Source: Winogradskya humida (lineage in GTDB: Bacteria; Actinomycetota; Actinomycetes; Mycobacteriales; Micromonosporaceae). Taken from it: a stretch of DNA of 64,000 nt. Positions 1-9,044 of the stretch are shown piece after piece (positions within the stretch are counted from its first letter, which is position 1; each line of letters begins with the position of its first letter). Made by a program: the position numbers and the translations under genes. The DNA is taken from the NCBI RefSeq assembly GCF_016862215.1, contig NZ_BOMN01000101.1, forward strand, positions 59,105 through 123,104. Reading direction: 5' to 3'. A model generated the notes under the pieces. It saw nothing but the letters and a program-made list of their open reading frames with translations. It searched no databases and was not told the DNA's origin.

Positions 1-202
1 CGGCCTCCTGCGTCACCCACTCCTGGTGCGCGGAGGTCGGCGCCCCCGCGGTCGGTCTCGGCAGGGACGCCGGGACCACGACGGTCGAGGGCGCCGCCGC
101 AGCCGGCGCCGGGGTGTTCTCAGAGGGCCACAAGACGACCGTCGCCACGCCGGAAGCGAGCACGACGACGATCCCCAGGGTCCACAGCAGACGCGATTTC
201 AT
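1..202 (-). CDS. N-terminal fragment of a membrane-anchored or secreted protein
   Basis: The gene reads leftward from the ATG at 202 and runs off the window edge, so only 67 codons are visible. The start MKSRLLWTLGIVVVL is a short basic stretch followed by one hydrophobic segment (about residues 5-25), typical of a signal peptide or membrane anchor. An Ala/Pro-rich linker follows (about residues 30-65). A TATGCT hexamer lies 8 nt upstream (211-216), so the mRNA may be nearly leaderless. The functional domain is outside the window and no family can be named. Confidence 0.6.
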   Translation of the reverse strand, partial: MKSRLLWTLGIVVVLASGVATVVLWPSENTPAPAAAAPSTVVVPASLPRPTAGAPTSAHQEWVTQEA

Positions 203-223
203 CGACCGGGAGCATAGCGGCGG

Positions 224-1882
224 TCAGCTCACGGCGGCTGCTGCGGCTCGGCCGGCGGTGCGGCCGGAGAAGATGCAGCCGCCGAGGAAGGTGCCTTCGA
301 GGGAGTTGTAGCCGTGCATGCCGCCGCCGCCGAAACCCGCTGCTTCGCCGGCTGCGTACACGCCGGGCAGGGGGGTGCCGTCGGGGCGCAGGACGCGGGC
401 GTCGAGGTCGGTCTGGAGGCCGCCGAGGGTTTTGCGGGTGAGGATGTTGAGGCGGACGGCGATCAGGGGGCCGGCTGCGGGGTCCAGCAGGCGGTGCGGG
501 GTGGCTACCCGGACGAGTTTGTCGCCGCGGTAGCGACGGGCGCCGTTGATGGCGGTGATCTGGGCGTCCTTGGAGTACGGGTTGGTGATTTCGCGGTCAC
601 GGGACTCGACGATCCTGCGTACCGCATCGAGGTCGAGAGCGGGACCACCCGACGAGGCCGCCAGCTTGTTCATGCCTTCGACCAGGTCTGGCAGGGTGTC
701 GGCGAGGATGAAGTCCTCGCCGTGCTGTTTGAAGGCCTCCACCGGCGGGGTGGCCCCCGGCCGGATCCGCTTGAGCACGTCGCGCACGCTCTTGCCGGTC
801 AGGTCGGGGTTCTGCTCGGAGCCCGAGAGCGCGAACTCCTTCTCGATGATCTTCTGGGTGAGCACGAACCAGCTGTAGTCGTGGCCGGTGCCCATCAGGT
901 GCTTCAGCGTGCCCAGCGTGTCGAAGCCCGGGAAGAACGGGGCCGGCAGCCGTTTGCCGGTCGCGTCGAGCCACAGCGACGACGGGCCCGGCAGGATGCG
1001 GATGCCGTGGTCCGGCCAGATCGGGTCCCAGTTGCGCAGGCCCTCGGTGTAGTGCCACATCCGGTCCGGGTTGATGATCCGGCCGCCGGCCGCCTCGGTG
1101 ATGCCCAGCATCCGGCCGTCGACGTGCGCGGGGACGCCCGCCACCATCCGCTTCGGCGGGGTGCCGAGCCGGGCCGGCCAGGCCTTGCGGACCAGCTCCG
1201 GGTCGCCGCCGATGCCACCCGAGGTGACGATGACCGCGTGGGCGGCGTACTCGAAATCCTCGGCCTCCACCCGCGAGCTGGACACACCACGGGGCACGTC
1301 GCTGGCTTCCAGGACCTTCCCGCGCACCCCGGTCACCGCCCCGGCCGAGGTGACGAGCTCGTCGACCCGGTGCCGGAACGCGAACGTGACCAGGCCCTTC
1401 TCCGCCGCCGCGCGTACCCGTCGCTCGAAGGGCGCGACCACCCCCGGGCCGGTCCCCCAGGTGATGTGGAAGCGCGGCACCGAATTGCCGTGACCGTCGG
1501 CAGCGGCACCGCCACGCTCCGCCCAGCCCACCACCGGGAAGAAGCGCAGGCCCATCGCGTGCAGCCAGGACCGTTTCTCCCCGGCCGCGAAATCGACGTA
1601 CGCCTCAGCCCAGCGCCGCGGCCATTCGTCCTCGGGGCGGTCGAACGCGGCGCTGCCGAGCCAGTCCTGCCACGCCAGATCGTGCGAGTCCTTGACGCCC
1701 ATGCGCCGCTGCTCGGGCGAGTCGACGAGGAAGAGCCCGCCGAACGACCAGAACGCCTGACCACCGAGGCTCTGCGGGGGCTCCTGATCGAGCAGCAGCA
1801 CCTTTTTGCCCGCGTCGGCCAGCTCGGCGGTGGCGACCAGTCCGGCCAGCCCGCCACCCACCACGATCACATCTGCGTCCAT
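224..1882 (-). CDS. FAD-binding dehydrogenase (3-ketosteroid dehydrogenase-like)
   Basis: 552 aa flavoprotein. The N-terminus DADVIVVGGGLAGL carries the GxGxxG-type dinucleotide-binding loop, followed by an E/D-containing strand (LLLDQEP). Near the C-terminus GVYAAGEAAGFGGGGMHG is the FAD-contacting GxxAAGE motif of the fumarate reductase/KstD superfamily. Length and motifs fit the putative FAD-binding dehydrogenases (PRK12834 type) that resemble 3-oxosteroid 1-dehydrogenase; the substrate is unknown. It is transcribed divergently from a PucR-type regulator across only 82 bp. A TAGTTT hexamer lies 6 nt before the ATG, with a G-run that could also act as a weak Shine-Dalgarno. A CACC-N2-GGTG dyad overlaps this promoter, so control by the neighbouring regulator is likely (inference). 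Confidence 0.9.
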   Translation of the reverse strand: MDADVIVVGGGLAGLVATAELADAGKKVLLLDQEPPQSLGGQAFWSFGGLFLVDSPEQRRMGVKDSHDLAWQDWLGSAAFDRPEDEWPRRWAEAYVDFAAGEKRSWLHAMGLRFFPVVGWAERGGAAADGHGNSVPRFHITWGTGPGVVAPFERRVRAAAEKGLVTFAFRHRVDELVTSAGAVTGVRGKVLEASDVPRGVSSSRVEAEDFEYAAHAVIVTSGGIGGDPELVRKAWPARLGTPPKRMVAGVPAHVDGRMLGITEAAGGRIINPDRMWHYTEGLRNWDPIWPDHGIRILPGPSSLWLDATGKRLPAPFFPGFDTLGTLKHLMGTGHDYSWFVLTQKIIEKEFALSGSEQNPDLTGKSVRDVLKRIRPGATPPVEAFKQHGEDFILADTLPDLVEGMNKLAASSGGPALDLDAVRRIVESRDREITNPYSKDAQITAINGARRYRGDKLVRVATPHRLLDPAAGPLIAVRLNILTRKTLGGLQTDLDARVLRPDGTPLPGVYAAGEAAGFGGGGMHGYNSLEGTFLGGCIFSGRTAGRAAAAAVS

Positions 1883-1894
1883 CCCCCCAAACTA

Positions 1895-1961
1895 GGCACC
1901 GGGGTGCCAATATGATGCTCCCCCGGCACACAAAAGCAGCGCGTGTTTATCACCGAGGTGA
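1895..1961. promoter_or_regulatory. Two CACC-N2-GGTG dyads between divergent genes
   Basis: The 82-bp gap between the FAD dehydrogenase and the PucR-type gene holds GGCACCGGGGTGCC (1895-1908) and TCACCGAGGTGA (1950-1961). Both contain the core CACC-GG/GA-GGTG and lie 54 bp apart. The first overlaps the presumed -10/-35 spacer of the dehydrogenase. The second lies over the ribosome-binding region of the regulator. They are candidate operators for the adjacent regulator (inference). Confidence 0.5.
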
Positions 1962-1964
1962 CAA

Positions 1965-3050
1965 GTGTTTGACAGCGCGACGATCAGCGAACGACTCCTG
2001 CGGACCATCCGCACGCAGATGAGCGCGCAGGGCAGGTCACTGACCGGCGGCCAGGGCCGCGGCCTCACCCTCGGCGTGGAGACCGCCGCCGACGCGTTCG
2101 CCCACCTCGTCGCCGACCCGGCCCACAACCTCGGGCCCGCCCGCGCGGTCTTCACCCGGCTCGGCCGCACCGAGTTCCGCGAGGGCCACCGCGTCGACGC
2201 CCTGCGCGCGATCCTGACCGTCGGCGCCCGCGACCTGTGGGACTACCTGACCACCCTCGACCTGCCGCCCCGGTTGCTGTACGGGCTGGCGTCCACCCTC
2301 TTCGGCTTCGTCGACACGCTCGCCGGCGCCGCGGCCCAGGGATACCTCGACGAACAGGAGAGCCACGGGCGCGACTGGGACACCACCCGGCGCAGGCTCA
2401 TCACCCTGCTCGTCCAGCCCGACCCGCCCGGCGCCACCGTCCTGCAGGCCGCCGCGGACGCCGCGCGCTGGCCTCTGCCCGCGACGGCAGCCGTGATCAG
2501 CGCCGAGGGCACGGACGGCGCCAACCTCAGCCGCACGGCGGGCCACGGCACCGTCGCCACGGTCATCGACGACGCCACCGTCATGATCGTCCCGGCGCCG
2601 GAGACCCCCGGGCGGCTCACCCATCTCGGTGCGGTTCTGCTGCGCCGGCATGCCACTCTCGGCCCGGCCGTGCCGCTGGCCGCGACGCGGGAGTCGTACC
2701 GGCTGTCGCGGCGCGCGCTGCGGATCCTGCCGGGCGCCGGGCTGCAGCGCTGCGACGACCATCTCTTCGACCTGGTCACCGGCTGGGAGCCGGGCCTGAT
2801 GGATCGGTACGCGGCCACGTGGCTGGCCCCGCTCTCCTCGTTACGCGCACCGGAGCGGGAAACCCTGCACGCCTGGCTCCGGGCGCAGGGGCAGGTGCTG
2901 GCGACCGCGGAGGCGCTGCACGCCCACCCGCAGACCGTCCGTTACCGGCTACGCAAGATCAGGCAGGTCCTCGGCGGCCTGCTCGACGACCCCGACGCCC
3001 GGCTCCACCTGCAGCTGGCGCTCGCCCACACCCTCCCTAGAGCGTCCTAG
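1965..3050 (+). CDS. PucR/CdaR-type helix-turn-helix regulator
   Basis: 361 aa cytoplasmic regulator. The C-terminus (about residues 300-350; AEALHAHPQTVRYRLRKI) is the PucR C-terminal helix-turn-helix, in which a predicted recognition helix precedes RLRKIRQVLG. The rest is a ligand- or oligomerisation-type region without a motif I can name; the middle matches the general layout of the CdaR/PucR GGDEF-like region only weakly. The GTG start at 1965 is preceded by GAGGTG. It is divergent from the FAD dehydrogenase and is its probable regulator. The stop TAG overlaps the stop of the convergent GGDEF-EAL gene by 4 bp (CTAG). Confidence 0.82.
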   Translation: MFDSATISERLLRTIRTQMSAQGRSLTGGQGRGLTLGVETAADAFAHLVADPAHNLGPARAVFTRLGRTEFREGHRVDALRAILTVGARDLWDYLTTLDLPPRLLYGLASTLFGFVDTLAGAAAQGYLDEQESHGRDWDTTRRRLITLLVQPDPPGATVLQAAADAARWPLPATAAVISAEGTDGANLSRTAGHGTVATVIDDATVMIVPAPETPGRLTHLGAVLLRRHATLGPAVPLAATRESYRLSRRALRILPGAGLQRCDDHLFDLVTGWEPGLMDRYAATWLAPLSSLRAPERETLHAWLRAQGQVLATAEALHAHPQTVRYRLRKIRQVLGGLLDDPDARLHLQLALAHTLPRAS

Positions 3051-5770
3051 GAGGCTAGTGCGAGCTTGGTCAGGCCCTCGTCGAGGACGCGTCCCGCCTC
3101 GGCGGCCGGCAGTGGGCGGGACAGGTAGAAACCCTGCGCCAGGTCGACCTGGAGATCGCAGAGCACGCCCAGCTGCACGGCGTCCTCGATGCCCTCGGCG
3201 ACCGTGGTCATGCCGAGGCTGCGGCCCAGCCGGACGATCGTGCGGACCAGCGCCTCGTCCTCGCGGTCCCCGCCGAGGCGGTCCACGAACGAGCGGTCGA
3301 TCTTCAGGATGTCCATCGGGTAGCGGCGCAGGTAGGCCAGTGACGAGTAGCCCGTACCGAAATCGTCCATGGCGAGGGTGACCCCCAGCGCCTTGAGCCG
3401 GTGCAGCTGGGTGAGATTCTCGTCGGTGTCGGTGAGCAGGACGCTCTCGGTCATCTCCAGGCACAGCCGCTCGGCCGGCATGCCCGTCTCGGCGAGCACC
3501 TCGGCGACCATCGCCGACAGGTCTCCGTGCTCGAACTGGCGGACCGACACGTTGACCGCCATCTTCAGCGGGCGGTCCCCCGCCGCGCCCCACGCGACCG
3601 CCTGGCGGCAGGCCTCGGTGAGCACCCACCGGCCCAGCGGCACGATCAGGCCGGTCGCCTCGGCGATGCCGATGAAGTCGAGCGGCGACACCATGCCGCG
3701 CACCGGGTGCTGCCAGCGGACCAGGGCCTCGAACCCCACGATCTCGAACGTCCGCAGGTCGACGGTCGGCTGGTAGTGCAGGACCAGCTCGTCGCGGGTG
3801 AGCGCCACGCGCAGATCCGCCTCCAGCTCGAGACGCTCGACGAGCCCGGCCAGCATCGCCGGGTCGTAGGCGGCGAGGCAGTCCCCGCCGGCCGACTTGG
3901 CGCGGTACATAGCCAGGTCCGCGTTGCGGATCAGCGAGTCGAGGTCGGCGGCGTCCTCCGCGCAGGCCAGCCCGATGCTCGCCGACGTGCGCAGTTCCCG
4001 CTCGCCGACCAGGAACGGCTCCTGCAGGGCGGCGACGATCCGCTCGGCCACGATCTCGGCGTCCCGCCGCGCGGTCGGCGACGACTCCACGACCACACCG
4101 AACTCGTCCCCGCCGAAGCGCGCCACCGTGTCGCACTCCCGGACGGCCTTCAGCAGCCGCCCCGCCACCTGGATCAGCAGCTGGTCGCCGACGGCGTGAC
4201 CCAGGCTGTCGTTGATCTCCTTGAAACCATCGAGATCAATAACCAGGATCGCCACTTCACGGGTACGCGTACCGCCCGCGACCGCTTCCGTGACCCGCTC
4301 GGTGAACAGCGCCCGGCTCGCCAGCCCGGTCAGGCTGTCGTGATACGCCTCGTGCACCAGGCGATCCTGCAGCTCCTTCGCGTCGTGCACGTCGCGCGTG
4401 TTCAGCACGAGCCCGCGTACGCCCGGATCGTCCAGCAGGTTGGTCATGGTCATCTCCGCCAGCCGGATCCGGCCGTCGGCGTGCTGGACGGGAAGCTCGA
4501 AGACCATCGCCTGTCCCGGCGCACCGAGCGCGTCCACGAGCGCGGCCCGCAACTGCGGCAGCCCGTCCGTCTCCACGATGTCGACCAGCCGGCGGCCGAT
4601 CAGCATCTCCGCGGGCCACCCGAAGATCTTCTCGACCGACTCGCTCTGATACCGGATGGTCGAGTCCGTCTCGATGATCGCCACCGAGTCGGAGCTCTGC
4701 TGCACCAGGGCCCGGAACCGCAGCTCGCTGGCGCGCAACTCCTGCGTGCGGGCGCCGACCCTGCGCTCCAGGTCCCCCGTGAGCTGCCTGTTCTCCAGCA
4801 GGGTGAGCAGCTGACGGGCGACGATCAGCAGGATCAGCACCGACCGGGAGCCGGAGTAGAACGCGTCGACGTGCCCGGTGAGGGCGTAGAACACGACGCT
4901 GCAGACCAGCGCGGTGACCACGGCGACATACGGCACCAGCACCGCGAACGGCTGCCCGGCGAACTCCCGGACCGGGCTCGTGCGCCGCTGCGGACGGCGC
5001 CCCGGGGCCGGCTCGGGACGGCGGGCGGCCAGCAGGACCAGCCCGAAGCAGAGGAACCAGCCCGTGTCGAGCCAGCCCCCGGAGGCGTACGCGCTGTGCA
5101 GGGCGAGGTATGCGTACACACTGTCGGCCACGCCCACGACCACCATGGCCGCGCCGATCAGCATGAGCGGCCCGTAGTCCTGCCCCTCGCGGCGCAGCTG
5201 GGCGAGCATGTACAGCACGACGGTGATCAGGACGACATCACCGATCGGGTACGCGAGCAGCACACTCAGCGCGAGCGCCGAGTCGGCGCCGGTCTCGATC
5301 AGCGGGTGCAGCACCGCGATCCAGCTGATCAGCAACAGCGAGCTGGCGATCATGAGCCCGTCGACCACGCTGCGGACCCGGTTGGCCAGTGACTGACGGG
5401 TCACCGGGATGAACAACAGTCCCAGCGTGATCAGCGGGACCATGCCGAGGTAGCCCACGTCGGCCAGGCCCGGGGAGGCCACCACCTGGCGTTCGACGGT
5501 CTGCACCCACGTCCAGACCGTCTCGCCGAACGCGTACGAGACACACCCCAGCCCGATCCCCGCCCAGGCCACCCTGGTGCGTCCCCGCCGCCGGGCAGCG
5601 CGCACGAAACAGGCGCTGCCCGCGGCAACCGTCATCAGCAGCGACGCGACGTTGGAGACCGCCTCGGTGGCCACCTCGCCGCCCGGGGCCAGCAGCATGA
5701 CGGCCGCGAACCCGGCCACCAGGAGCGCGACGGCCACGGTGCAGGAATTCCGGCGCAGGATGCCGGTCAT
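3047..5770 (-). CDS. Membrane PAS-GGDEF-EAL c-di-GMP enzyme
   Basis: 907 aa from the ATG at 5770; an upstream ATG-type extension (to 5875) is rejected because it adds an Arg-rich tail before the first membrane helix. Residues about 1-330 hold 9-10 predicted membrane helices with the motif YPIGDVVL. A coiled-coil linker and PAS domain follow (about 345-460). Next comes a GGDEF domain with DSLTGLASR and RFGGDEF (about 475-635). The EAL domain with GFEALVRW and DDFGTGYSS is at about 650-895. Both catalytic motifs look intact, so it could make and/or degrade c-di-GMP. The membrane domain resembles that of the GGDEF protein at 32169-33650. It is monocistronic and convergent with the PucR-type gene. 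Confidence 0.93.
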   Translation of the reverse strand: MTGILRRNSCTVAVALLVAGFAAVMLLAPGGEVATEAVSNVASLLMTVAAGSACFVRAARRRGRTRVAWAGIGLGCVSYAFGETVWTWVQTVERQVVASPGLADVGYLGMVPLITLGLLFIPVTRQSLANRVRSVVDGLMIASSLLLISWIAVLHPLIETGADSALALSVLLAYPIGDVVLITVVLYMLAQLRREGQDYGPLMLIGAAMVVVGVADSVYAYLALHSAYASGGWLDTGWFLCFGLVLLAARRPEPAPGRRPQRRTSPVREFAGQPFAVLVPYVAVVTALVCSVVFYALTGHVDAFYSGSRSVLILLIVARQLLTLLENRQLTGDLERRVGARTQELRASELRFRALVQQSSDSVAIIETDSTIRYQSESVEKIFGWPAEMLIGRRLVDIVETDGLPQLRAALVDALGAPGQAMVFELPVQHADGRIRLAEMTMTNLLDDPGVRGLVLNTRDVHDAKELQDRLVHEAYHDSLTGLASRALFTERVTEAVAGGTRTREVAILVIDLDGFKEINDSLGHAVGDQLLIQVAGRLLKAVRECDTVARFGGDEFGVVVESSPTARRDAEIVAERIVAALQEPFLVGERELRTSASIGLACAEDAADLDSLIRNADLAMYRAKSAGGDCLAAYDPAMLAGLVERLELEADLRVALTRDELVLHYQPTVDLRTFEIVGFEALVRWQHPVRGMVSPLDFIGIAEATGLIVPLGRWVLTEACRQAVAWGAAGDRPLKMAVNVSVRQFEHGDLSAMVAEVLAETGMPAERLCLEMTESVLLTDTDENLTQLHRLKALGVTLAMDDFGTGYSSLAYLRRYPMDILKIDRSFVDRLGGDREDEALVRTIVRLGRSLGMTTVAEGIEDAVQLGVLCDLQVDLAQGFYLSRPLPAAEAGRVLDEGLTKLALAS

Positions 5771-5909
5771 CGCACGCCCTCCCCACGCCGGATCACGGTG
5801 CCGTGCGGCACGCCTTGTCAGACGAGATCGGGCAGGCAGCGGGTCATCTGAGAGGATTCGCCGGAGACCTCGCAAAGTCGCCGGCCAACCCCTCTCCGTA
5901 ATGGGACGG

Positions 5910-6713
5910 TCAGTTCACCTCGCGGCGCAGGACCCGGACCGTTCCCGCTACCAGCGGCAGGAGAATCCAGACCGCTGCCGACACCGCGAGTCTCCCCCAC
6001 TCACCGGCGCCCATGTCCGGCTCGCTCAGCGGCGTCGAGGTCATGTTGATGTCGATCCACTCCGCTGCCGTCGCCAGCCACTTCACCAGCGACGAGAGCA
6101 CCGTCCAGGCGGTCGGGATCGCGAAGAAGAGCACGATCGCCAGCGGGGAATTCATCAGCAGCGCACCGAACGCCGAGCCCATCAGGACGAAGATGACCTG
6201 GTTGAGCAGGAGCCGCCCGGCCTGGTCGGCGGTGAGGTGCCAGCTGCCGTCCCCGCCGATGCCGATCGCGATCAGGTTCGCCGCGGCACTCAGCGCGGCC
6301 GCTGCCACCGTGGCGGCGACGGCGATGAGGACGCAGGCCAGCAGTTTCGCCAGGATCACCCGGCCCCGCTCGGGCACCAGGGTGAACGTCGTCAGCGCCG
6401 TGCGCTGCGACCACTCGCTGGTCATCGACAGGATGCCGAGCACCGGGAGCAGCACACTCGCCGGCAGCAGCGCGAACGCCAGCAGCGGCTGGAACGCCTG
6501 TTCCTCTCCCGGCGCCGCCAGGAGCATGATCGCGGCGGTGGCGGCCCCGGCCAGGCCGATCACCACCAGCATCCAGAACCCGGAACGCGTATCCGCCAGC
6601 TTGCGCAGCTCCACGCGGGTGAGTGTCACCATCGAGATCCTCCCCGCGCGCTCGCCCGGCTCGGGGCTCGCGACACCGGCCGGAACGGTCTGCGGACTCT
6701 GCACGGCGGTCAT
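5910..6713 (-). CDS. ABC transporter permease (ABC-2 type)
   Basis: 267 aa membrane protein with about six hydrophobic segments (for example FWMLVVIGLAGAATAAIMLL near residue 45), fitting ABC-2-type exporter permeases. The N-terminal 25 residues are Pro/Glu-rich and cytoplasmic. Its ATG overlaps the stop of the ATP-binding subunit by 4 bp, so the two are translationally coupled and very probably form one exporter. The substrate is unknown. It lies next to a divergent sensor kinase/response regulator pair, a common arrangement for peptide- or drug-sensing exporters in actinomycetes (inference). Confidence 0.88.
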   Translation of the reverse strand: MTAVQSPQTVPAGVASPEPGERAGRISMVTLTRVELRKLADTRSGFWMLVVIGLAGAATAAIMLLAAPGEEQAFQPLLAFALLPASVLLPVLGILSMTSEWSQRTALTTFTLVPERGRVILAKLLACVLIAVAATVAAAALSAAANLIAIGIGGDGSWHLTADQAGRLLLNQVIFVLMGSAFGALLMNSPLAIVLFFAIPTAWTVLSSLVKWLATAAEWIDINMTSTPLSEPDMGAGEWGRLAVSAAVWILLPLVAGTVRVLRREVN

Positions 6714-7609
6714 CGGACTGCCTCCTTCACCGAATCACCGGCGGTCAGGGTCAGGAACATCTGCTCGAGCCCGCCGCTGCCGGCCGGCCGCAGCTCGAGG
6801 AGCACGAGCGCGGCCTGAGCGGCGGCCCGCCCGATGGTCTCCGCATCGGCCTGCACGACAACGCTCCCGTCGGCCGACGTCACAGCGGTCAGTCCCGCGC
6901 GGGAGAGCACCGCGTCGAGTGCCGCCGTGTCGAGCGCCCTGACGACCGTGCCCGAGGCTGCCAGCAGTTCGTCCTTGTCGCCCTGGGCGACCACCCGGCC
7001 GCCGCCGATCACCACCAGCCGGTCCGCGACCGCCTCCACCTCGCGGAGCAGATGGGACGAGAGCAGCACCGTGCCGCCCCGGTCCGCGAAGTCGCGCAGC
7101 AGACCCCGCATCCAGAAGATCCCCTCCGGGTCGAGGCCGTTGGCGGGCTCGTCGAGGATCAGGATGCCGGGATCGCCGAGCAGCGCGTATGCCAGGCCGA
7201 GCCGCTGGCGCATGCCGAGCGAGTAGGCCTTGACCCGCCGTTTGGCGGCGGTGTTGTTGAGCCCGACGCGTTCCAGGCTCTCGCCGACCCGGCGGCGGTC
7301 CAGGCCCTGGGTCATCGCGGCGAGGGTCAGGATCTCCCGCCCGGTCCGTCCGGCGTGCTGCGCGGACGCGTCGAGCAGCACACCGATGCGCCGCCCGGGG
7401 TTGGCCAGGCGCTGGTAGGGGCGGCCGTCGATGGTCGCCGTGCCGGAGGTGGGCGCGGTCAGCCCGCAGATCATCCGCATGGTGGTGGACTTGCCGGCCC
7501 CGTTGGGACCCAGGAAGCCGGTCACCGTGCCGGGTTCGCAGGTGAACGACACGTCGTTCACGGCCGGGTGGGCCCCGTACCGTTTACTCAGGTGGTCAAC
7601 CGAAATCAT
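6710..7609 (-). CDS. ABC transporter ATP-binding protein
   Basis: 299 aa cytoplasmic ATPase. Walker A is GPNGAGKST (about residues 35-43). The signature motif is YSLGMRQRLGLAYALLGDP and Walker B is ILILDEPANGLDPEG. The D-loop and the His switch (LLSSHLL) follow. The C-terminal 80 residues are the variable region found in NatA/CcmA-like drug or antimicrobial-peptide exporters. It is the first gene of a two-gene unit with the overlapping permease. It is divergent from the histidine kinase at 7764, which probably controls it (inference). Confidence 0.93.
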   Translation of the reverse strand: MISVDHLSKRYGAHPAVNDVSFTCEPGTVTGFLGPNGAGKSTTMRMICGLTAPTSGTATIDGRPYQRLANPGRRIGVLLDASAQHAGRTGREILTLAAMTQGLDRRRVGESLERVGLNNTAAKRRVKAYSLGMRQRLGLAYALLGDPGILILDEPANGLDPEGIFWMRGLLRDFADRGGTVLLSSHLLREVEAVADRLVVIGGGRVVAQGDKDELLAASGTVVRALDTAALDAVLSRAGLTAVTSADGSVVVQADAETIGRAAAQAALVLLELRPAGSGGLEQMFLTLTAGDSVKEAVR

Positions 7610-7750
7610 GCGCCGAGCCTGCCGGGACCGGCCGGTTGCCCGCGACGGCCATCAGTCTTTCCCGGCGCCTACCTTGGTCTACGGGTCCGGCAGACCGAGG
7701 TTACGGCAATCCGCGACTTTGGTCGGTATCGGTGCCGATCCCGCCCGACC

Positions 7751-7756
7751 TACCAT
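7751..7756 (+). promoter_or_regulatory. -10 hexamer of a leaderless histidine kinase mRNA
   Basis: TACCAT is followed by exactly 7 nt and the ATG at 7764, the classical actinobacterial leaderless arrangement. This favours 7764 over the in-frame ATG at 7755, which lies inside the hexamer. Confidence 0.5.
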
Positions 7757-7763
7757 GACGGGC

Positions 7764-9044
7764 ATGGGAGAACTGGCGGTACACCCGGCGGCAGGGCCGT
7801 CCGGATCAGGGCCGTCCGAATACAGCTTTTTACTCCCGGCTGCCCTGCGCGACCAGCCGGTCGGCCAGGGCGGCCCGCGCTCCATGCGCGACTGGTTCGT
7901 CGACGCCACCTGCTTCCTGCTGAGCCTGGTCTGGGCGCTGCTCTGCACGGGTGACCTCTTCAGTGCCGAGCCGTCCATGATCGGCCAGTGGGCGGGAACG
8001 CCCACGTGGCTGATCTGGACCGACCTGTTCCTCGGGGTGCTGTGCTCGGTCGCGCTCTGGTGGCGGCGCCGGTGGCCGGTGGCGTTCGCCGTCCTGATGC
8101 TGGTCCTCAGCCTGGTGTCGGTCACCGCCGCGGTCGCCATCCTCATCTCCCTGTTCACGGTGGCGGTGCACCGGACGTTCGTGACGGCCCTCTGGGTCGG
8201 CGCGGCGGGGTTCGTCACCAACGCGGTGTTCTGCGTGGTGCGCCCCGAGCAGGGCGGCACGTTCGTGGAGTCGCTCGTGTGGGGAATCGTGTTCATCATC
8301 ATCGTGCAGCTCTGGGGGATGACCGTGCGCGCCCGCCGCCAGCTGGTGGTCTCGCTGCGCGACCGCGCCGAGCGCGCCGAGTCCGAGCAGCGGCTGCGGG
8401 TGGCGCAGGCCCGTGCCCTCGAACGCACCCGCATCGCCCGCGAGATGCATGACGTGCTCGCCCACCGCATCTCCCTGCTCAGCCTGCACGCCGGGGCACT
8501 CGAGTTCCGGCCCGATGCGCCCCCGGCCGAGATCGCCGGGGCGGCCGGCGTGATCCGGGCCAGTGCCCACCTGGCCCTGCAGGACCTTCGCGAGGTGATC
8601 GGGGTGCTGCGCGAGTCGACGGACGACTCCGCCCCGGAGCGGCCCCAGCCCACGCTGCGCGAACTGCCCGCCCTCGCGGCGGAGTCCCGGGCGGCCGGCG
8701 TGAAGGTGCGCCTCGACGTGGCGGTCGACGAGGACCAGCAGATGCCGGTCGGCACGGGGCGCACGGCGTACAGGATCATTCAGGAGGGCCTGACGAACGC
8801 CCGCAAGCACGCCCCCGGCACCGCGGTGAAGGTCGCGGTCGGCGGTGCGGCGGGTGCGGGGCTCACCATAGGCATCCGCAACCCGGCGCCGGTCGCACGG
8901 CCCGTCATGACGATCCCCGGAACGGGCACCGGTCTGATCGGCCTGGCCGAGCGGGCCACCCTCGCGGGCGGGACCATCGCCCACGGTCACGACACCCAGG
9001 GCGACTTCGTCCTGGAAGCCTGGCTCCCGTGGCCGCCCGCATGA
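7764..9044 (+). CDS. Sensor histidine kinase (NarL/DesK class)
   Basis: 426 aa membrane kinase. Residues about 45-190 contain five or six hydrophobic segments. A coiled-coil leads into the HisKA_3 dimerisation box with the phosphoacceptor His in REMHDVLAHRI. The ATP-binding domain shows the N box (QEGLTNARKHA) and a glycine-rich box (GTGTGLIGLAER). It should autophosphorylate and pass phosphate to the response regulator encoded immediately downstream, which overlaps it by 4 bp. It is divergent from the ABC exporter. The start was chosen from the leaderless promoter. Confidence 0.92.
   Translation: MGELAVHPAAGPSGSGPSEYSFLLPAALRDQPVGQGGPRSMRDWFVDATCFLLSLVWALLCTGDLFSAEPSMIGQWAGTPTWLIWTDLFLGVLCSVALWWRRRWPVAFAVLMLVLSLVSVTAAVAILISLFTVAVHRTFVTALWVGAAGFVTNAVFCVVRPEQGGTFVESLVWGIVFIIIVQLWGMTVRARRQLVVSLRDRAERAESEQRLRVAQARALERTRIAREMHDVLAHRISLLSLHAGALEFRPDAPPAEIAGAAGVIRASAHLALQDLREVIGVLRESTDDSAPERPQPTLRELPALAAESRAAGVKVRLDVAVDEDQQMPVGTGRTAYRIIQEGLTNARKHAPGTAVKVAVGGAAGAGLTIGIRNPAPVARPVMTIPGTGTGLIGLAERATLAGGTIAHGHDTQGDFVLEAWLPWPPA

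Noticed and set aside
314..1915. Long plus-strand open frame of about 530 codons
   Set aside because: It is antisense to the FAD dehydrogenase, has no recognisable motif, and is an artefact of very high GC codon bias.
3401..5392. Plus-strand open frame of about 660 codons
   Set aside because: Mirror of the PAS-GGDEF-EAL gene; its translation is an Arg/Gln/His-rich nonsense composition.
5771..5875. N-terminal extension of the PAS-GGDEF-EAL protein
   Set aside because: Adds 35 Arg-rich residues before the first membrane helix; the ATG at 5770 gives a normal start.
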